Position numbers and translations under genes: made by a program
Notes under the pieces: generated by a model
The model's database searches: none
What the model was told of the DNA's origin: nothing
The model's input: only the letters and a program-made list of their open reading frames with translations
Part shown: in pieces, positions 1 to 9,200 of the stretch
How the letters are laid out: every line of letters begins with the position of its first letter
How positions within the stretch are numbered: position 1 is the first letter of the stretch
NCBI RefSeq assembly: GCF_000155595.1
Contig: NZ_DS989904.1
Coordinates: 442,477 to 506,476 of the forward strand
From: Synechococcus sp. PCC 7335
Lineage (GTDB): Bacteria > Cyanobacteriota > Cyanobacteriia > Phormidesmidales > Phormidesmidaceae
Reading direction: 5' to 3'
DNA length: 64,000 nt

Positions 1-975
1 GCCAAACCACTGCCGCGGATCGCTAAAGGTTTCTATAACGTTAAGCTGATGGCTAGCGAGAATACGTGTCATCTCTTCAAGATCGAATTTGCGAGAGATT
101 TCGCTGAGAATGCGATCGCCATTTTCAAAAGCAACAGTTAGTTCTAATGTCTCTAGTCTCACTGTCTGCGCCGCCATACTCTCTAAATACATCTCAATCT
201 GATTTGCTTGTTTGTTGTAGTGGGCAATGTGCAAGAACTTGCTTAGATCAAAGTTTCCTTCAAATTTTTGATTAAGATGTCGCAGCATGTTTAGATTAAA
301 GGCTGCAGTGATACCTTGACTATCGTTATAGGCAGACTCTAGAACAGAGATCTCCTTTTGCAGATCTACTCCTAGTAGAAAGTAATCGCTAACTTCTAAA
401 GTTTCGCTGATGCGGGATAAAAACCTATCGCACTCTTCTGGTAAAAGGTTACCGATGGTACTACCAATAAACGCAATCATCCGAGCGGGGAACTGTTTCT
501 TCGGCAAAGCTTTAAGCGCAGATTCGTAGGTGCTAGAGATAGCGTAAATTGATAGCCCAGAATATTCTTGTAACAACTTATCAGCCGTTTCACGCAGCAT
601 CGTATCGCTAACATCAACAGGTAAATAGCGTAGCGGGTAGCTAGCTTTCTGATAGGCATCTAGCAAGATGCGAGTTTTCGTAGAGCTGCCGCTGCCAAGT
701 TCAACAATCTCACAGGGGCCAGTAGCCTGAGCGATCGCGCTCCCATACGTCTGTAAAATAGCGGTTTCCGTCCGCGTCGGATAGTATTCTGGCAGCTCGC
801 AAATCTGTTCAAATAGCTGTGAACCTCTCTCATCATAGAAGTACTTGGGCGGTAGATATCTTGGATGCGCGCAGAGCCCAGCGACTACATCTTGGCCTAA
901 TTTTCCTGTGTCCTTAGAATCCAAAAGGTTGACTATCTTTACCCTCTGCCCATCTTTCTGTTCATCTTTTGACAT
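1..975 (-). CDS. egtD: EgtD, L-histidine N-alpha-methyltransferase (3' end outside window)
   Basis: SAM-dependent enzyme that trimethylates histidine to hercynine, the first step of ergothioneine synthesis. The frame is open from the ATG at 975 to the window edge (325 codons, no stop), so only about the last ten residues should be missing. Visible family marks are YFYDERGSQLFEQI near residue 46, EYYPTRTE near 63 and the SAM-binding ELGSGSSTKTR near 92. The preserved end reads SHQLNVIETFSDPRQWFG, typical of the EgtD C-terminus. It is the third gene of a minus-strand egtC-egtB-egtD run, 93 bp after egtB, probably one transcript. Confidence 0.9.
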   Translation of the reverse strand, partial: MSKDEQKDGQRVKIVNLLDSKDTGKLGQDVVAGLCAHPRYLPPKYFYDERGSQLFEQICELPEYYPTRTETAILQTYGSAIAQATGPCEIVELGSGSSTKTRILLDAYQKASYPLRYLPVDVSDTMLRETADKLLQEYSGLSIYAISSTYESALKALPKKQFPARMIAFIGSTIGNLLPEECDRFLSRISETLEVSDYFLLGVDLQKEISVLESAYNDSQGITAAFNLNMLRHLNQKFEGNFDLSKFLHIAHYNKQANQIEMYLESMAAQTVRLETLELTVAFENGDRILSEISRKFDLEEMTRILASHQLNVIETFSDPRQWFG

Positions 976-1068
976 TACCTTCTTCAAACCAACCCCTCCT
1001 AGCTTGCGCTAAACCATCAACACTCAAAGCACACCCGCTTAAACTAATCAGGCAACGTCTTCACACGC

Positions 1069-2370
1069 CTATGAGCTCACGCAGCGAAAACCTGAAAATA
1101 TTTCCCGCCGGTGGGGATGATACCAGTTACGAAAGCTAGGCCGCTTCACCCATCTTGGCGTAGCCCAGCTTCCCCCTTTCAATACCCGATGCTCTCTATC
1201 AAAGTAAATTTGTGAATAGCCCTTGTAAGGAAAAGGCTGAAATCCTACATAACCTGAGAACCAGGTGTCTGTCCATTCCCAAACGCTGCCTGACTCAAAG
1301 TTGCCTGTATAAGCTGTTCCCCTATAGTCTGTAGGATTTAGGTCTGTAGTCAGGCCGGTAGTTGAGCCAGTAGTCGGGTCAGTAGTCGCGCCAGTAGTCG
1401 TGTGGATGCGTTCAGGCTTAAGGGTGATTGCCTTCTCCCATTCAGATTCTGTCGGTAGCCGTTTGCCTCTGTACCTTGCATAAGCATCGGCTTCATACCA
1501 ACTTACGCCGCAAACTGGATAATTATCCCAGTTTCTTTGATCCGACAGTGCTTTATATGATGAAGGGCTATCGAGTAGAGTGTCATCTGGCCAATAGAGC
1601 GGTCTATCTACCCGTGCGGACTTTAGCCACCTCCAGCCGGCTTCATTCCACCACTTTGCCTGGTGATATCCACCATCTTCTACAAACTCTCGGTACTGTT
1701 TACAGATCACAGGGGCACAATCAATCCAATAATCCCCTGTCGAAACTAAATGTGCCGGACGCTCATTATCAATAGCCTCTGGCGCATCAGAGCCCACAGT
1801 TGCACTACCCGCTGGGACATAAACCATGCGGTTACTTTCAGTAGAAGAAACTGGTCGAACTGTCGGATAAATAAACGCTCCGAAGTTTTGCTGATGCATC
1901 GCTAGCACCATCACGATCGTTTCTGCATGCTGACTTTCGTGTTGAATTAGCCAGTGCCAAAGACGACTATCTTCGAGATTGCTGTTGTTTAGATAGTCGA
2001 GTGTTTGCGATCGCACCGTCTGGAGATAAGCCAAAATCTCATATAATTCGGGTAGATTCTGGCGTTCCGACTTTGGCAGTCCATCTGCCGCAAACAGACG
2101 CTCATACTGCGAAAACGGTTTGGTCGAACCAGCTAGGTATTCTGCAATCCACAAAGACTCTGTATAGGCAATATGTCCTAGATGCCAGCCAACCGGACTA
2201 AAATCGGGATGTGATTGAGTGCGAAAAGCTTTACAGGTGATGCCTTGGACTAGATCTAGCGTTTGGCGACGACAGTCTTGAAGTGCAGATTGGAGAGAAT
2301 GGGTAAGCGAACTTGGAGCCGGGCAGAAGAGAGGTAAATAGTGCAATGAACTGTAAAGATAAGACGACAT
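1069..2370 (-). CDS. egtB: EgtB-type iron-dependent sulfoxide synthase
   Basis: Predicted to join hercynine to a cysteine donor with O2 (C-S bond and sulfoxide formation) in ergothioneine synthesis. N-terminal DinB-like domain (about residues 25-170) carries the non-haem iron ligands: H66 in WHLGHIAYTE and H144/H148 in HESQHAE (HX3HXE). A C-terminal formylglycine-generating-enzyme/sulfatase-modifying fold follows (about 183-433; VPAGSATVGSD, GSVWEWTDTWFSG, LKGGSW, GFRCVSS). Length 433 fits the family. An unusual Thr/Gly-rich stretch near residues 322-342 is encoded by a 12-bp tandem repeat and lies in a loop of the FGE domain. Starts 19 bp after egtC. The EgtC neighbour suggests that gamma-glutamylcysteine is the sulfur donor. 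Confidence 0.88.
   Translation of the reverse strand: MSSYLYSSLHYLPLFCPAPSSLTHSLQSALQDCRRQTLDLVQGITCKAFRTQSHPDFSPVGWHLGHIAYTESLWIAEYLAGSTKPFSQYERLFAADGLPKSERQNLPELYEILAYLQTVRSQTLDYLNNSNLEDSRLWHWLIQHESQHAETIVMVLAMHQQNFGAFIYPTVRPVSSTESNRMVYVPAGSATVGSDAPEAIDNERPAHLVSTGDYWIDCAPVICKQYREFVEDGGYHQAKWWNEAGWRWLKSARVDRPLYWPDDTLLDSPSSYKALSDQRNWDNYPVCGVSWYEADAYARYRGKRLPTESEWEKAITLKPERIHTTTGATTDPTTGSTTGLTTDLNPTDYRGTAYTGNFESGSVWEWTDTWFSGYVGFQPFPYKGYSQIYFDREHRVLKGGSWATPRWVKRPSFRNWYHPHRREIFSGFRCVSS
1346..1405. repeat. 12-bp tandem repeat, 5 copies, inside egtB
   Basis: Five diverged 12-bp units starting GTAGTC or GTAGTT at 1346, 1358, 1370, 1382 and 1394. On the coding strand they give the in-frame Thr-rich segment of EgtB, so copy-number change would preserve frame. 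Confidence 0.85.
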
Positions 2371-2388
2371 ACCAAGCCAAAAGCCGTA

Positions 2389-3198
2389 CTAGTCGATAGT
2401 CGCATAGCTTTTAACGGTTAGCTCGCTATCTATACTAACGAGTTCACTTTGGTTATACTCCTTCCAGCCGTCTTCAAAGAGTCCTTCCGAGCTAAGGATG
2501 ATGGAATGAGGAAAGCGTTTTGAATTTTTTAGTAGGTAGAGGGAAGGCGCTTTTTTCTGGTTGTCATATCTAAGCGCAATCAGGCGATCAGGCGTCGACA
2601 GAATGATATTGGCAGCGATTCTAACGCCGGCATCGTTTGCCATGCTCACCAATGTCTTTATTGTCTGATGCATGGCTTCCGCAATATCTATGCCAGGTTG
2701 CATTTCTAGGTAGTGAACTAGCAGAGCAAAGATGTGCTCTGAATCAGTGAGGCCTTGAATCGACTGGTACGCATAATCACATAGCTTTTCTCGGATAGGA
2801 CGCTGCAGCGATTCAAAAAAGTTCTCGATTAGGCCATTGTGCACAAACAGCATTTGTTTGTACTGAAAGGGCTGACAATTGCTGATATCCACAGGCATCT
2901 TGTTTGTGGCGCTACGCAAGTTGACCACAAAGCTGCTAGCTCGAATATAGCGACACAGATCCTCTAAACTGCGATCGTTCCACATCGGTAGGATATTGCG
3001 ATAGACAAAAGGATCGCTCTCTAGGGTTCGACCGTCTACAGTTTGACCGTGCCAGCCTAACCCAAAGCCGTCTCCGTTGAGCACAGCGCTCTTGAGTTCC
3101 TTTGGCTGATAGCTCTGTACCAGCATAGAGTGAATGGGATTTAGTACCAGCTGATCAAGAGAAATTTGTGGACCTAGATATCCTAGAATTCGGCACAT
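2389..3198 (-). CDS. egtC: EgtC-like class II glutamine amidotransferase (gamma-glutamyl hydrolase)
   Basis: N-terminal nucleophile hydrolase expected to remove the gamma-glutamyl group from the EgtB sulfoxide product. The protein begins MCRILGYLG, so Cys2 becomes the nucleophile after Met removal. Further family marks are DGFGLGWHG near residue 43, NLRSAT near 94 and the FVHNGLIENF loop near 118. At 269 residues it matches stand-alone glutaminase-domain proteins. It is the first gene of the minus-strand egt run, with egtB only 18 bp downstream. The fold alone does not prove EgtC, because other DUF3412/YafJ-type amidotransferases look alike, but the neighbours make EgtC the best call. Confidence 0.85.
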   Translation of the reverse strand: MCRILGYLGPQISLDQLVLNPIHSMLVQSYQPKELKSAVLNGDGFGLGWHGQTVDGRTLESDPFVYRNILPMWNDRSLEDLCRYIRASSFVVNLRSATNKMPVDISNCQPFQYKQMLFVHNGLIENFFESLQRPIREKLCDYAYQSIQGLTDSEHIFALLVHYLEMQPGIDIAEAMHQTIKTLVSMANDAGVRIAANIILSTPDRLIALRYDNQKKAPSLYLLKNSKRFPHSIILSSEGLFEDGWKEYNQSELVSIDSELTVKSYATID

Positions 3199-3229
3199 AA
3201 AGTGTCCTATACGATAGTAGACATTAGTT

Positions 3230-3604
3230 TCAAGCTAGCTTTCCTCCAGCGATGGCCAAACTGATCCAGCCAATAATAAAGGCTAAACCACCTAATGGAG
3301 TAATCGGCCCGAGTGCTTTGATACCGAGTAAGCTTAGCCCATACAAACTACCTGAAAAGAGAACGACACCAGCAACAAAGCACCAGCCAGCGGCAACCAG
3401 CTCTTTGAGGTCTGGATTTTGGCTGATCAACAGGGCAATGATTAAAAGCGCGATCGCATGGTACATCTGGTAGCGCACCCCCGTCTCAAAGCTGCTTAGC
3501 GCAGTGTCCGTTAGCGTTCCTTTAAGGGCATGGGCACCAAAAGCCCCACCCGCAACAGAAAGGACACCAAGAATAGACGCGATCGCAACAAATAAACCAG
3601 CCAT
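3230..3604 (-). CDS. DUF423 family small membrane protein
   Basis: Small integral membrane protein with about four hydrophobic segments and the family hallmark GAFGAHALKG near the N-terminus, followed by YQMYHAIALL. Function is unknown across the family. I prefer the ATG at 3604 (124 residues), because DUF423 proteins normally start just before the first helix. A GTG at 3661 directly abutting the previous stop codon would give 143 residues and possible translational coupling. Lies between egtC and an unknown membrane protein on the same strand. Confidence 0.85.
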   Translation of the reverse strand: MAGLFVAIASILGVLSVAGGAFGAHALKGTLTDTALSSFETGVRYQMYHAIALLIIALLISQNPDLKELVAAGWCFVAGVVLFSGSLYGLSLLGIKALGPITPLGGLAFIIGWISLAIAGGKLA

Positions 3605-3661
3605 AAATCCAACCGTACCAACAACAAGCAAGAAATTCAGATCTTCCCAATGACTGTTCAC

Positions 3662-4087
3662 CTAGCGTGATTCTGGCAAACGAAAGCAGTAGGTCACAAC
3701 TCCCGACTCATCGACATCAAGATCAGCGTTCAGCGGACTCGCCCAAGCATCCAACAGAGCTTTGGACTCATCTAATGACACTTGAGATAGCATAGCGAAC
3801 TGGGCAGCGCTGATACGACCATTGTTAGCTCTAATCGCCTTGAGAAGAAGAGACTGAAGCTCTTTAGAGCGAACAATAGTGTGATCACGCTTGAGATCAT
3901 TTAGTATCCACAGCGCACCTGCCCCTGTCGGCAGCCCAATCAGCAGTCCGGTCAGCACCTCTCGTTTGCCTTGTCGATTCGGATTGCGATCAAGCGCTGT
4001 CTGTACAGCCCGGCCCAAGCACAGAAAGCTCAACACTAGCCCCAACCCAGATAGTCCAATCCCAGTGATTCTTCTAGCGCTACTCAT
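3662..4087 (-). CDS. Hypothetical membrane protein, 141 aa
   Basis: Not recognised. Two hydrophobic stretches near residues 9-28 and 45-64 suggest a hairpin of two membrane helices, followed by a soluble C-terminal half with an alternating helical pattern (SKELQSLLLKAIRANNG, then QFAMLSQVSLDESKALLDAW). That half resembles a small winged-helix-like or helical regulatory module, but this is only a visual impression. It sits between chlM and the DUF423 gene and is probably co-transcribed with them. A 14-bp tandem repeat lies just upstream of its start. Confidence 0.7.
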   Translation of the reverse strand: MSSARRITGIGLSGLGLVLSFLCLGRAVQTALDRNPNRQGKREVLTGLLIGLPTGAGALWILNDLKRDHTIVRSKELQSLLLKAIRANNGRISAAQFAMLSQVSLDESKALLDAWASPLNADLDVDESGVVTYCFRLPESR

Positions 4088-4111
4088 TGTTCTAGTCCTA
4101 GCATCACGAGG

Positions 4112-4167
4112 TCTATGGCCTTTACTCTATGGCTTTCGCTCCATGACCTTGACTCTATGACCTTTGT
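4112..4167. repeat. 14-bp tandem repeat, 4 copies, between chlM and the downstream gene
   Basis: Four units of the type TCTATGGCCTTTAC at 4112, 4126, 4140 and 4154, diverged at a few positions. They begin about 10 bp after the chlM stop and fill most of the spacer before the next gene start. Confidence 0.85.
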
Positions 4168-4177
4168 ATAGCACCCC

Positions 4178-4891
4178 TCACGCAGCGTCGACTCGAGTTG
4201 CTTCCAACAACCTAGAAAAGTAAAATGGCGCCTTGTTAAGCGATCGCCGCTCAATTTTCCAGCCATTTCTCTCTAGCGCTTTGGCTACGTCAGACTCTCG
4301 GTGTAGATAGGCCCGAGTTGCCTTGCTAGGACCTGGGAAGAAATCGCCCACCTTCTTTAAGGTGGCATAGAAGCAAGTCTTAGGTGCAAAACTGATCAAA
4401 ATGCGATCACTTGCCAGTGAACTAAGATGCTCAATCATGCTATCAGCCTTCTCTTGAGGATAGTGAATCAATACATCTAGGCAAACTACGGTGTGATAAG
4501 TACCTGTAATTGCCTCTAAATCTTTAGTCTCAAATTCTGGCATCCTTTCTGGCGTGAGCTCATCACCTAGGGCTGCTTGCGATCGCACCTTAGCCTCTTC
4601 CACCATTTTTTCAGAAATATCGCTAGCAAACACTTTCGCACCCATCTTCGCTAGCGGAATACTCAAGCTGCCTACCCCACAGCCGGCATCGCATACTGTG
4701 ATTTGAGACAAGTGCTCATCTTCTGCAAACCATTCGAGCACATTATCAATAGTCTTCTGATGCCCCGTGCGGATATTTGCCTGCACCTTGTTGACTTCGC
4801 CGTCGCCATAGATACGCTGCCAGCGCTCAAAGCCGGTTGCGTTAAAATACTCGCGAACAACTGCCTTATCATCGATCGTAGAATTGGTCAT
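4178..4891 (-). CDS. chlM: Magnesium protoporphyrin IX methyltransferase
   Basis: Transfers a methyl group from SAM to the C13 propionate of Mg-protoporphyrin IX, a committed step of chlorophyll a synthesis at the thylakoid or envelope membrane. The 237-residue length and the N-terminus (VVREYFNATGFERWQRIYG near residue 11) are characteristic of ChlM/BchM. The SAM-binding motif I is VCDAGCGVGSLSIPL at about 66-80, followed by ASDIS. The C-terminal segment APKTCFYATLKKVGDFFPG also fits. Transcribed toward two small membrane-protein genes. Confidence 0.93.
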   Translation of the reverse strand: MTNSTIDDKAVVREYFNATGFERWQRIYGDGEVNKVQANIRTGHQKTIDNVLEWFAEDEHLSQITVCDAGCGVGSLSIPLAKMGAKVFASDISEKMVEEAKVRSQAALGDELTPERMPEFETKDLEAITGTYHTVVCLDVLIHYPQEKADSMIEHLSSLASDRILISFAPKTCFYATLKKVGDFFPGPSKATRAYLHRESDVAKALERNGWKIERRSLNKAPFYFSRLLEATRVDAA

Positions 4892-5010
4892 AGCCGCTGG
4901 TAATAAACGCTTAGTATCTGAAACCTGCGACCTGATCTTAGTACGTTTTGAATAAGACCAGCTTGATTTTTGCAGACCCCCCTTTGCAGACCAACCGCAG
5001 TTGGCTTTAC

Positions 5011-6015
5011 CTACCTAGCTAAACTCTCTTCTATCCACCGTAGTAAATCAGAGACAACTGTATTGGCATCTAGATCATTGTGTGGCTCATGGTAGCTGCC
5101 TGGATAGATCTTTAGCGTTTTGTCACGACTGTTGACTTGCTGAAAGATCATTTTGCTACCAGAAGGAGAAATAATTGGATCCGCTTCCCCGTGCGTTAGC
5201 AGTAACGGCAGCGTGAGCTGATCGATATGATCTTTCACCCAAGCAAGCGTGCTAAGTGTTTCGCTACCCCAACGTAAAGTAACAGACGAATGTGTCAGCG
5301 GATCTTCAGCCGCTTGGTCAGCAACGGAGGGATCGCGAGAAAGCCCTCCCTGATTCAGCCCCATGTTAAGACTAAACCTAGGAAGTAGCCTGGAGAGCAA
5401 CCGAGCTAAGACCATGCGTCGTCGGCTAGCTGTCCCTATCGTGGGCTGAAACGGTGGTGCGCTAACAATCAGCCCTTGCACGTTCAATGTTTGAAACGCA
5501 GCCGAATTGGAACTGCGCAGAACATAGTCGAGCACGATGAGACCACCCAAGCTATGGCCCATCAAAAACAGAGGAGCAGTCGGCTCTTGCTGACGAATCA
5601 ACGATAGGAAGGCCTGCGTATTCTCACGATAGTCTTGCCAACGGTCGATATGACCCCGCTGACCTTCGGACTTACCATGACCTTGATTATCGAAGCCAAA
5701 GACGGCATATCCCGCGGCTGTAAGACCACTAACAATTTGGCAATAGCGCCCAGAATGCTCACCCAGGCCATGCACAATCGCTAGAACGCCTTTAATATCA
5801 GTAGGTGCTTGAATATCGGACCCAGGAAAGTCAGCACTATCCTCTTGCAGATCAAACACGTCAAGATCGCCCTCAACAGCGCTTTGGCTAGAATCCTTAC
5901 GAACGGGTAATGGATACCAGCTTTGATAGAAAAGCTGCAGATTATTTGCGCCCAAAAAGGTGCCTTGAGGAGGGAGTCGCGTGGAGGTCATCGTGGCTGA
6001 GAAAGCATAGGTCAA
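5011..6015 (-). CDS. Alpha/beta hydrolase, monoacylglycerol lipase-like
   Basis: Serine hydrolase of the lysophospholipase/monoacylglycerol-lipase group (Hydrolase_4). The oxyanion region is HGLGEHSGR at about 82-90, the nucleophile is S155 in GHSLGG, the acid is in the HGEADPIIS segment, and the histidine is in YPGSYHEPHND near the C-terminus. An acidic insertion at about residues 40-75 (SAVEGDLDVFDLQEDSADF) is unusual. The start could be M1 or M9 (MTSTRLPPQG). Likely substrates are acylglycerols or lysolipids, but nothing in the sequence fixes this. No co-directional partner lies within 180 bp. Confidence 0.85.
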   Translation of the reverse strand: MTYAFSATMTSTRLPPQGTFLGANNLQLFYQSWYPLPVRKDSSQSAVEGDLDVFDLQEDSADFPGSDIQAPTDIKGVLAIVHGLGEHSGRYCQIVSGLTAAGYAVFGFDNQGHGKSEGQRGHIDRWQDYRENTQAFLSLIRQQEPTAPLFLMGHSLGGLIVLDYVLRSSNSAAFQTLNVQGLIVSAPPFQPTIGTASRRRMVLARLLSRLLPRFSLNMGLNQGGLSRDPSVADQAAEDPLTHSSVTLRWGSETLSTLAWVKDHIDQLTLPLLLTHGEADPIISPSGSKMIFQQVNSRDKTLKIYPGSYHEPHNDLDANTVVSDLLRWIEESLAR

Positions 6016-6147
6016 ACAGAATAGAGCTGATAAGGGGCGACGACTAACACCGGTTTTCGTCGTTAACTCACAAGGTTTCTCAGCAAAGTTCTCTGATGAT
6101 GCTTCTTAGCAAACTACTCACAAATTGTTCATTCATAGGATTTTTAC

Positions 6148-6222
6148 TTATAAAAGTCTCGCTTATAAAAGCTCTGCTCACAGAATTTCTGCTCATAAGA
6201 TTTCTGCTCACAAAATCTCTAC
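6148..6222. repeat. 15-bp tandem repeat, 5 copies, spanning the stop codon of the dikinase-like gene
   Basis: Units begin at 6148, 6163, 6178, 6193 and 6208. Read on the minus strand they duplicate the last codons plus the stop of the upstream gene, giving successive in-frame AEIL-stop-like pentacodons after the true stop at 6208-6210. Divergence between copies is 2-5 bases. Confidence 0.88.
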
Positions 6223-9200
6223 AGTGCCATTTTGACCGTCAATGCGAACGCGCTGGCCAGTAGTGAGCTTTTGAGTAGCATCGTTCACATTCATGACGGC
6301 GGGTATACCATATTCTCTAGCAATAATGGCACCGTGGGAGAGCTGACCACCCACTTCTGCAATTAGCCCACCAATACGAGCAAGTAGTGGCGACCAGCCA
6401 GCATCCGTATATGGCACCACTAAAATAGTTTGGGTGTCAATCTTGGTGATGTCCCCTGAGAGGGTCTCAAGCACGTGAACGTTGCCTTCAGCCTGGCCAG
6501 CACTAGCGCCAATACCTTTAAGCACACCAGCCGAAGCGGGGACTACATTAGTATTTACCAGAGGCGTGTTAGCCGTTTGACCATAGATCAAGTAGGGAAC
6601 CCGCTGCTCTTTTTGGCTTTCCCACCGGGCTTTCTCCAGATGGATCTTCAGTCGAAGCTCAGCGGCAGGAAGCGGGTTAGTGATCTGTGTACGGATATCT
6701 GACCAAGTGAGAAAGAAGAGATCACCTTGAGACTCTAAATAGTCGGCGGATAGCCAACGACTTTCAAGCTCAACGAAGCAGCTACGCAGGGTCGCTAGCA
6801 AACGGTCGTAGACTTCTGCGACGCGCCCTTTTAAGTCTAGGCGCGTTTGAACCTGTCTTGATTTCCAGGTAGATTTGACCGATTTAGATCGCTGAGTGCT
6901 CGAAGACTGCTGGGCTATGCCGGTATTTAGCTGGCTAGCCTTGGGGTTAAGAAGGTATTGGGTGAGCAGCTCTCGGACAGGCTGAGGAGACTCGCGCCAA
7001 GTAGGAACGGCAATATCGGTAGCAACTTCGCTGAGGTAGCCGTATCGATCGAGGAAGCGATCAATCTGATCGAAAACCAGATGGCCATCAGGATGCTCAG
7101 CTAGCGCTGCAAATAGAGAGGCACTGCTGTTGGGCGTTTGCAAATCTGAAGTGATAGGAGATTTGAGACCGAGTTCAGAGAGATGCGATCGCAACTGCAC
7201 AGCCATCTGCTTAATCTCTTCAAGCGCTCTCACCTCAGGATTTTTGCTGCTATCTAGTGAGGCTAGATCTACTTTGAGTATGGCCTGTCTTAGTGCCACA
7301 CTTAAAGGAGCCAGAATATTGTAGTAGGTGGCCTGCTTTAGCAGCGCTAGAATTTCCTCGATTCGTTCTACCACAGCCGACTCGGTCAACTCACCGGCTG
7401 GCTGATCTTGCCAACGCGCTAGTGCAGGAGAAAAGTCTTCACTATCAGCCTTGGCGAACTGACTGGGTAGGCCGTTCTCTTGAGCGGCCAGTCTGAGCAA
7501 TCCAGGCAGGTTCTGCAAGGTAGTCATCAACGGTGGGCGCTGAAACTTAGCCCCTCGCGTGAGAAATTCTAGACTGTCAGGGGGTAAACCCATACGAGTG
7601 AAGATATCGCCGAGCAGCGTAGCATTGAAATAGGCGCGGGCATAGTGCAAGGTAGCGGTCTGAGAAAAGTCAATGCCCTCAGCCCGGCGTTTGAGTACGG
7701 TTGTAAACAGATCGCCCCAGACACCACAGGTAAGCGGACGATTGATAGACCAAGTCAGTGGACGAATCGCACCTGGAATAACTTCGGCGGCAATCTTACG
7801 CGTCCAAATAGGTATCAGCGTCGTCACCGGGCGGCTCTGCAACACCCATAGCTGCTGACCGTCAAAGGTCCATTCAATATCTTGTGGAATGCCATGAAAG
7901 CTATCTTCTAGGTGCCTGGCTAAGTAGGCAACCCGTTGGATCAGGCGGTTAGGAACTTGACCATGACCTTCTACCGGCAGAGTAGTCTCTTCAGGCAAAT
8001 GCCAGTCAGCATCTTCAGGTAGTTCGCCAACGTTGACCTGATAGCGTTCAGGTGTAATTTGACCTGAGACCACTCGGCTAGCATCACCCGGCAAGGCTTC
8101 AACAACAACGGTATCGCCAATGTGCGTCACCGGATCGCGGCTAAAAGCAACACCAGAATAGGTACCGAAGATATGCGGCTGAACCAGAACATTCATGCGG
8201 CCCTCTGGTAAATTTCGGTCCTGACGGTAGCGGATGGCAGAAGGGGCGTTGTAAGCGTTAAGACAAACAGTGATAGCTCGCTCTAACGCTTGAGGACTGG
8301 TGATCTCGGTAACTGAAACATATTGACCCGCCGCAGAGGCATTAAGGCTATCTTCACCTGTGGCAGACGATCGGGCAACGACAGTGATGCCTCGCTCGCT
8401 CGCGGGTTGGCGACTGCCGACTGAGAGATTAGTTGCTGTGGTACTAGCAGTGGGATTGGTAGTCGTGAGATTGGGGTTGGGGAAGACAGCCTTGATTAAA
8501 GCGGCGGGATCGTCGCCAGCGGGTAAGACATACCCAGGCGGGACAGGATAGCCCAGAGCATGCAGTTGAGAGAGGGTGGCGGCTTTGGGGCCAACCTTGC
8601 TAGCTTCTAGGGGTTGACTAAGCGTAGGGAGGGCGCGATCGCCTTGAAAAAAACGAAACATTCGGCGAGATTCTCCAGCACTGTTAGCAGCAATTAAATC
8701 CAAATCGTTGGGAATTTTGCTGTAAATCCAGGCGACTAGACCAGACAGACAAGCCACAACCAGGATTCGCATGCCGTCGGTGGGATGACGCAATGCGGTC
8801 AGCACAGGCATCAGCACCAGCACAAACAATTTGCCTTGGTCGCGCATTCGCAGCAGCGTAAAGCTGATGAGACTAATTAGGAAGGTCAGTCCCGCCACGA
8901 CCGGATCGTAAACAAAAAATCCCCAAGCGACATTAGTTGTCCCGGCCCCCTGACTACCCCAATAGCGGCCCATCACAATAAACATCAGCGAAATAATTGG
9001 CCAAACAGCGTCACCGCCAAAAAAATAGCGAGCCAATAGGATAGAGAAGATTCCTTTAAAGGCTTCAGCCAAGACAGCTAAAACGCCTACTAGAGTGCCA
9101 CCGTGATAGAAAGCGGCAGAAACGCTGATGTTACCCGTGCCAAGCTGGCGAAGGTTTTTACCGGTGAAAGCACGCACAATCCACCCTGTCAGCGGGAGAG

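Noticed and set aside
7645-7858. Two overlapping plus-strand open frames inside the dikinase-like gene
   Set aside because: Arg/Ser/Pro-rich shadows of a strongly supported minus-strand gene, no start context or family.
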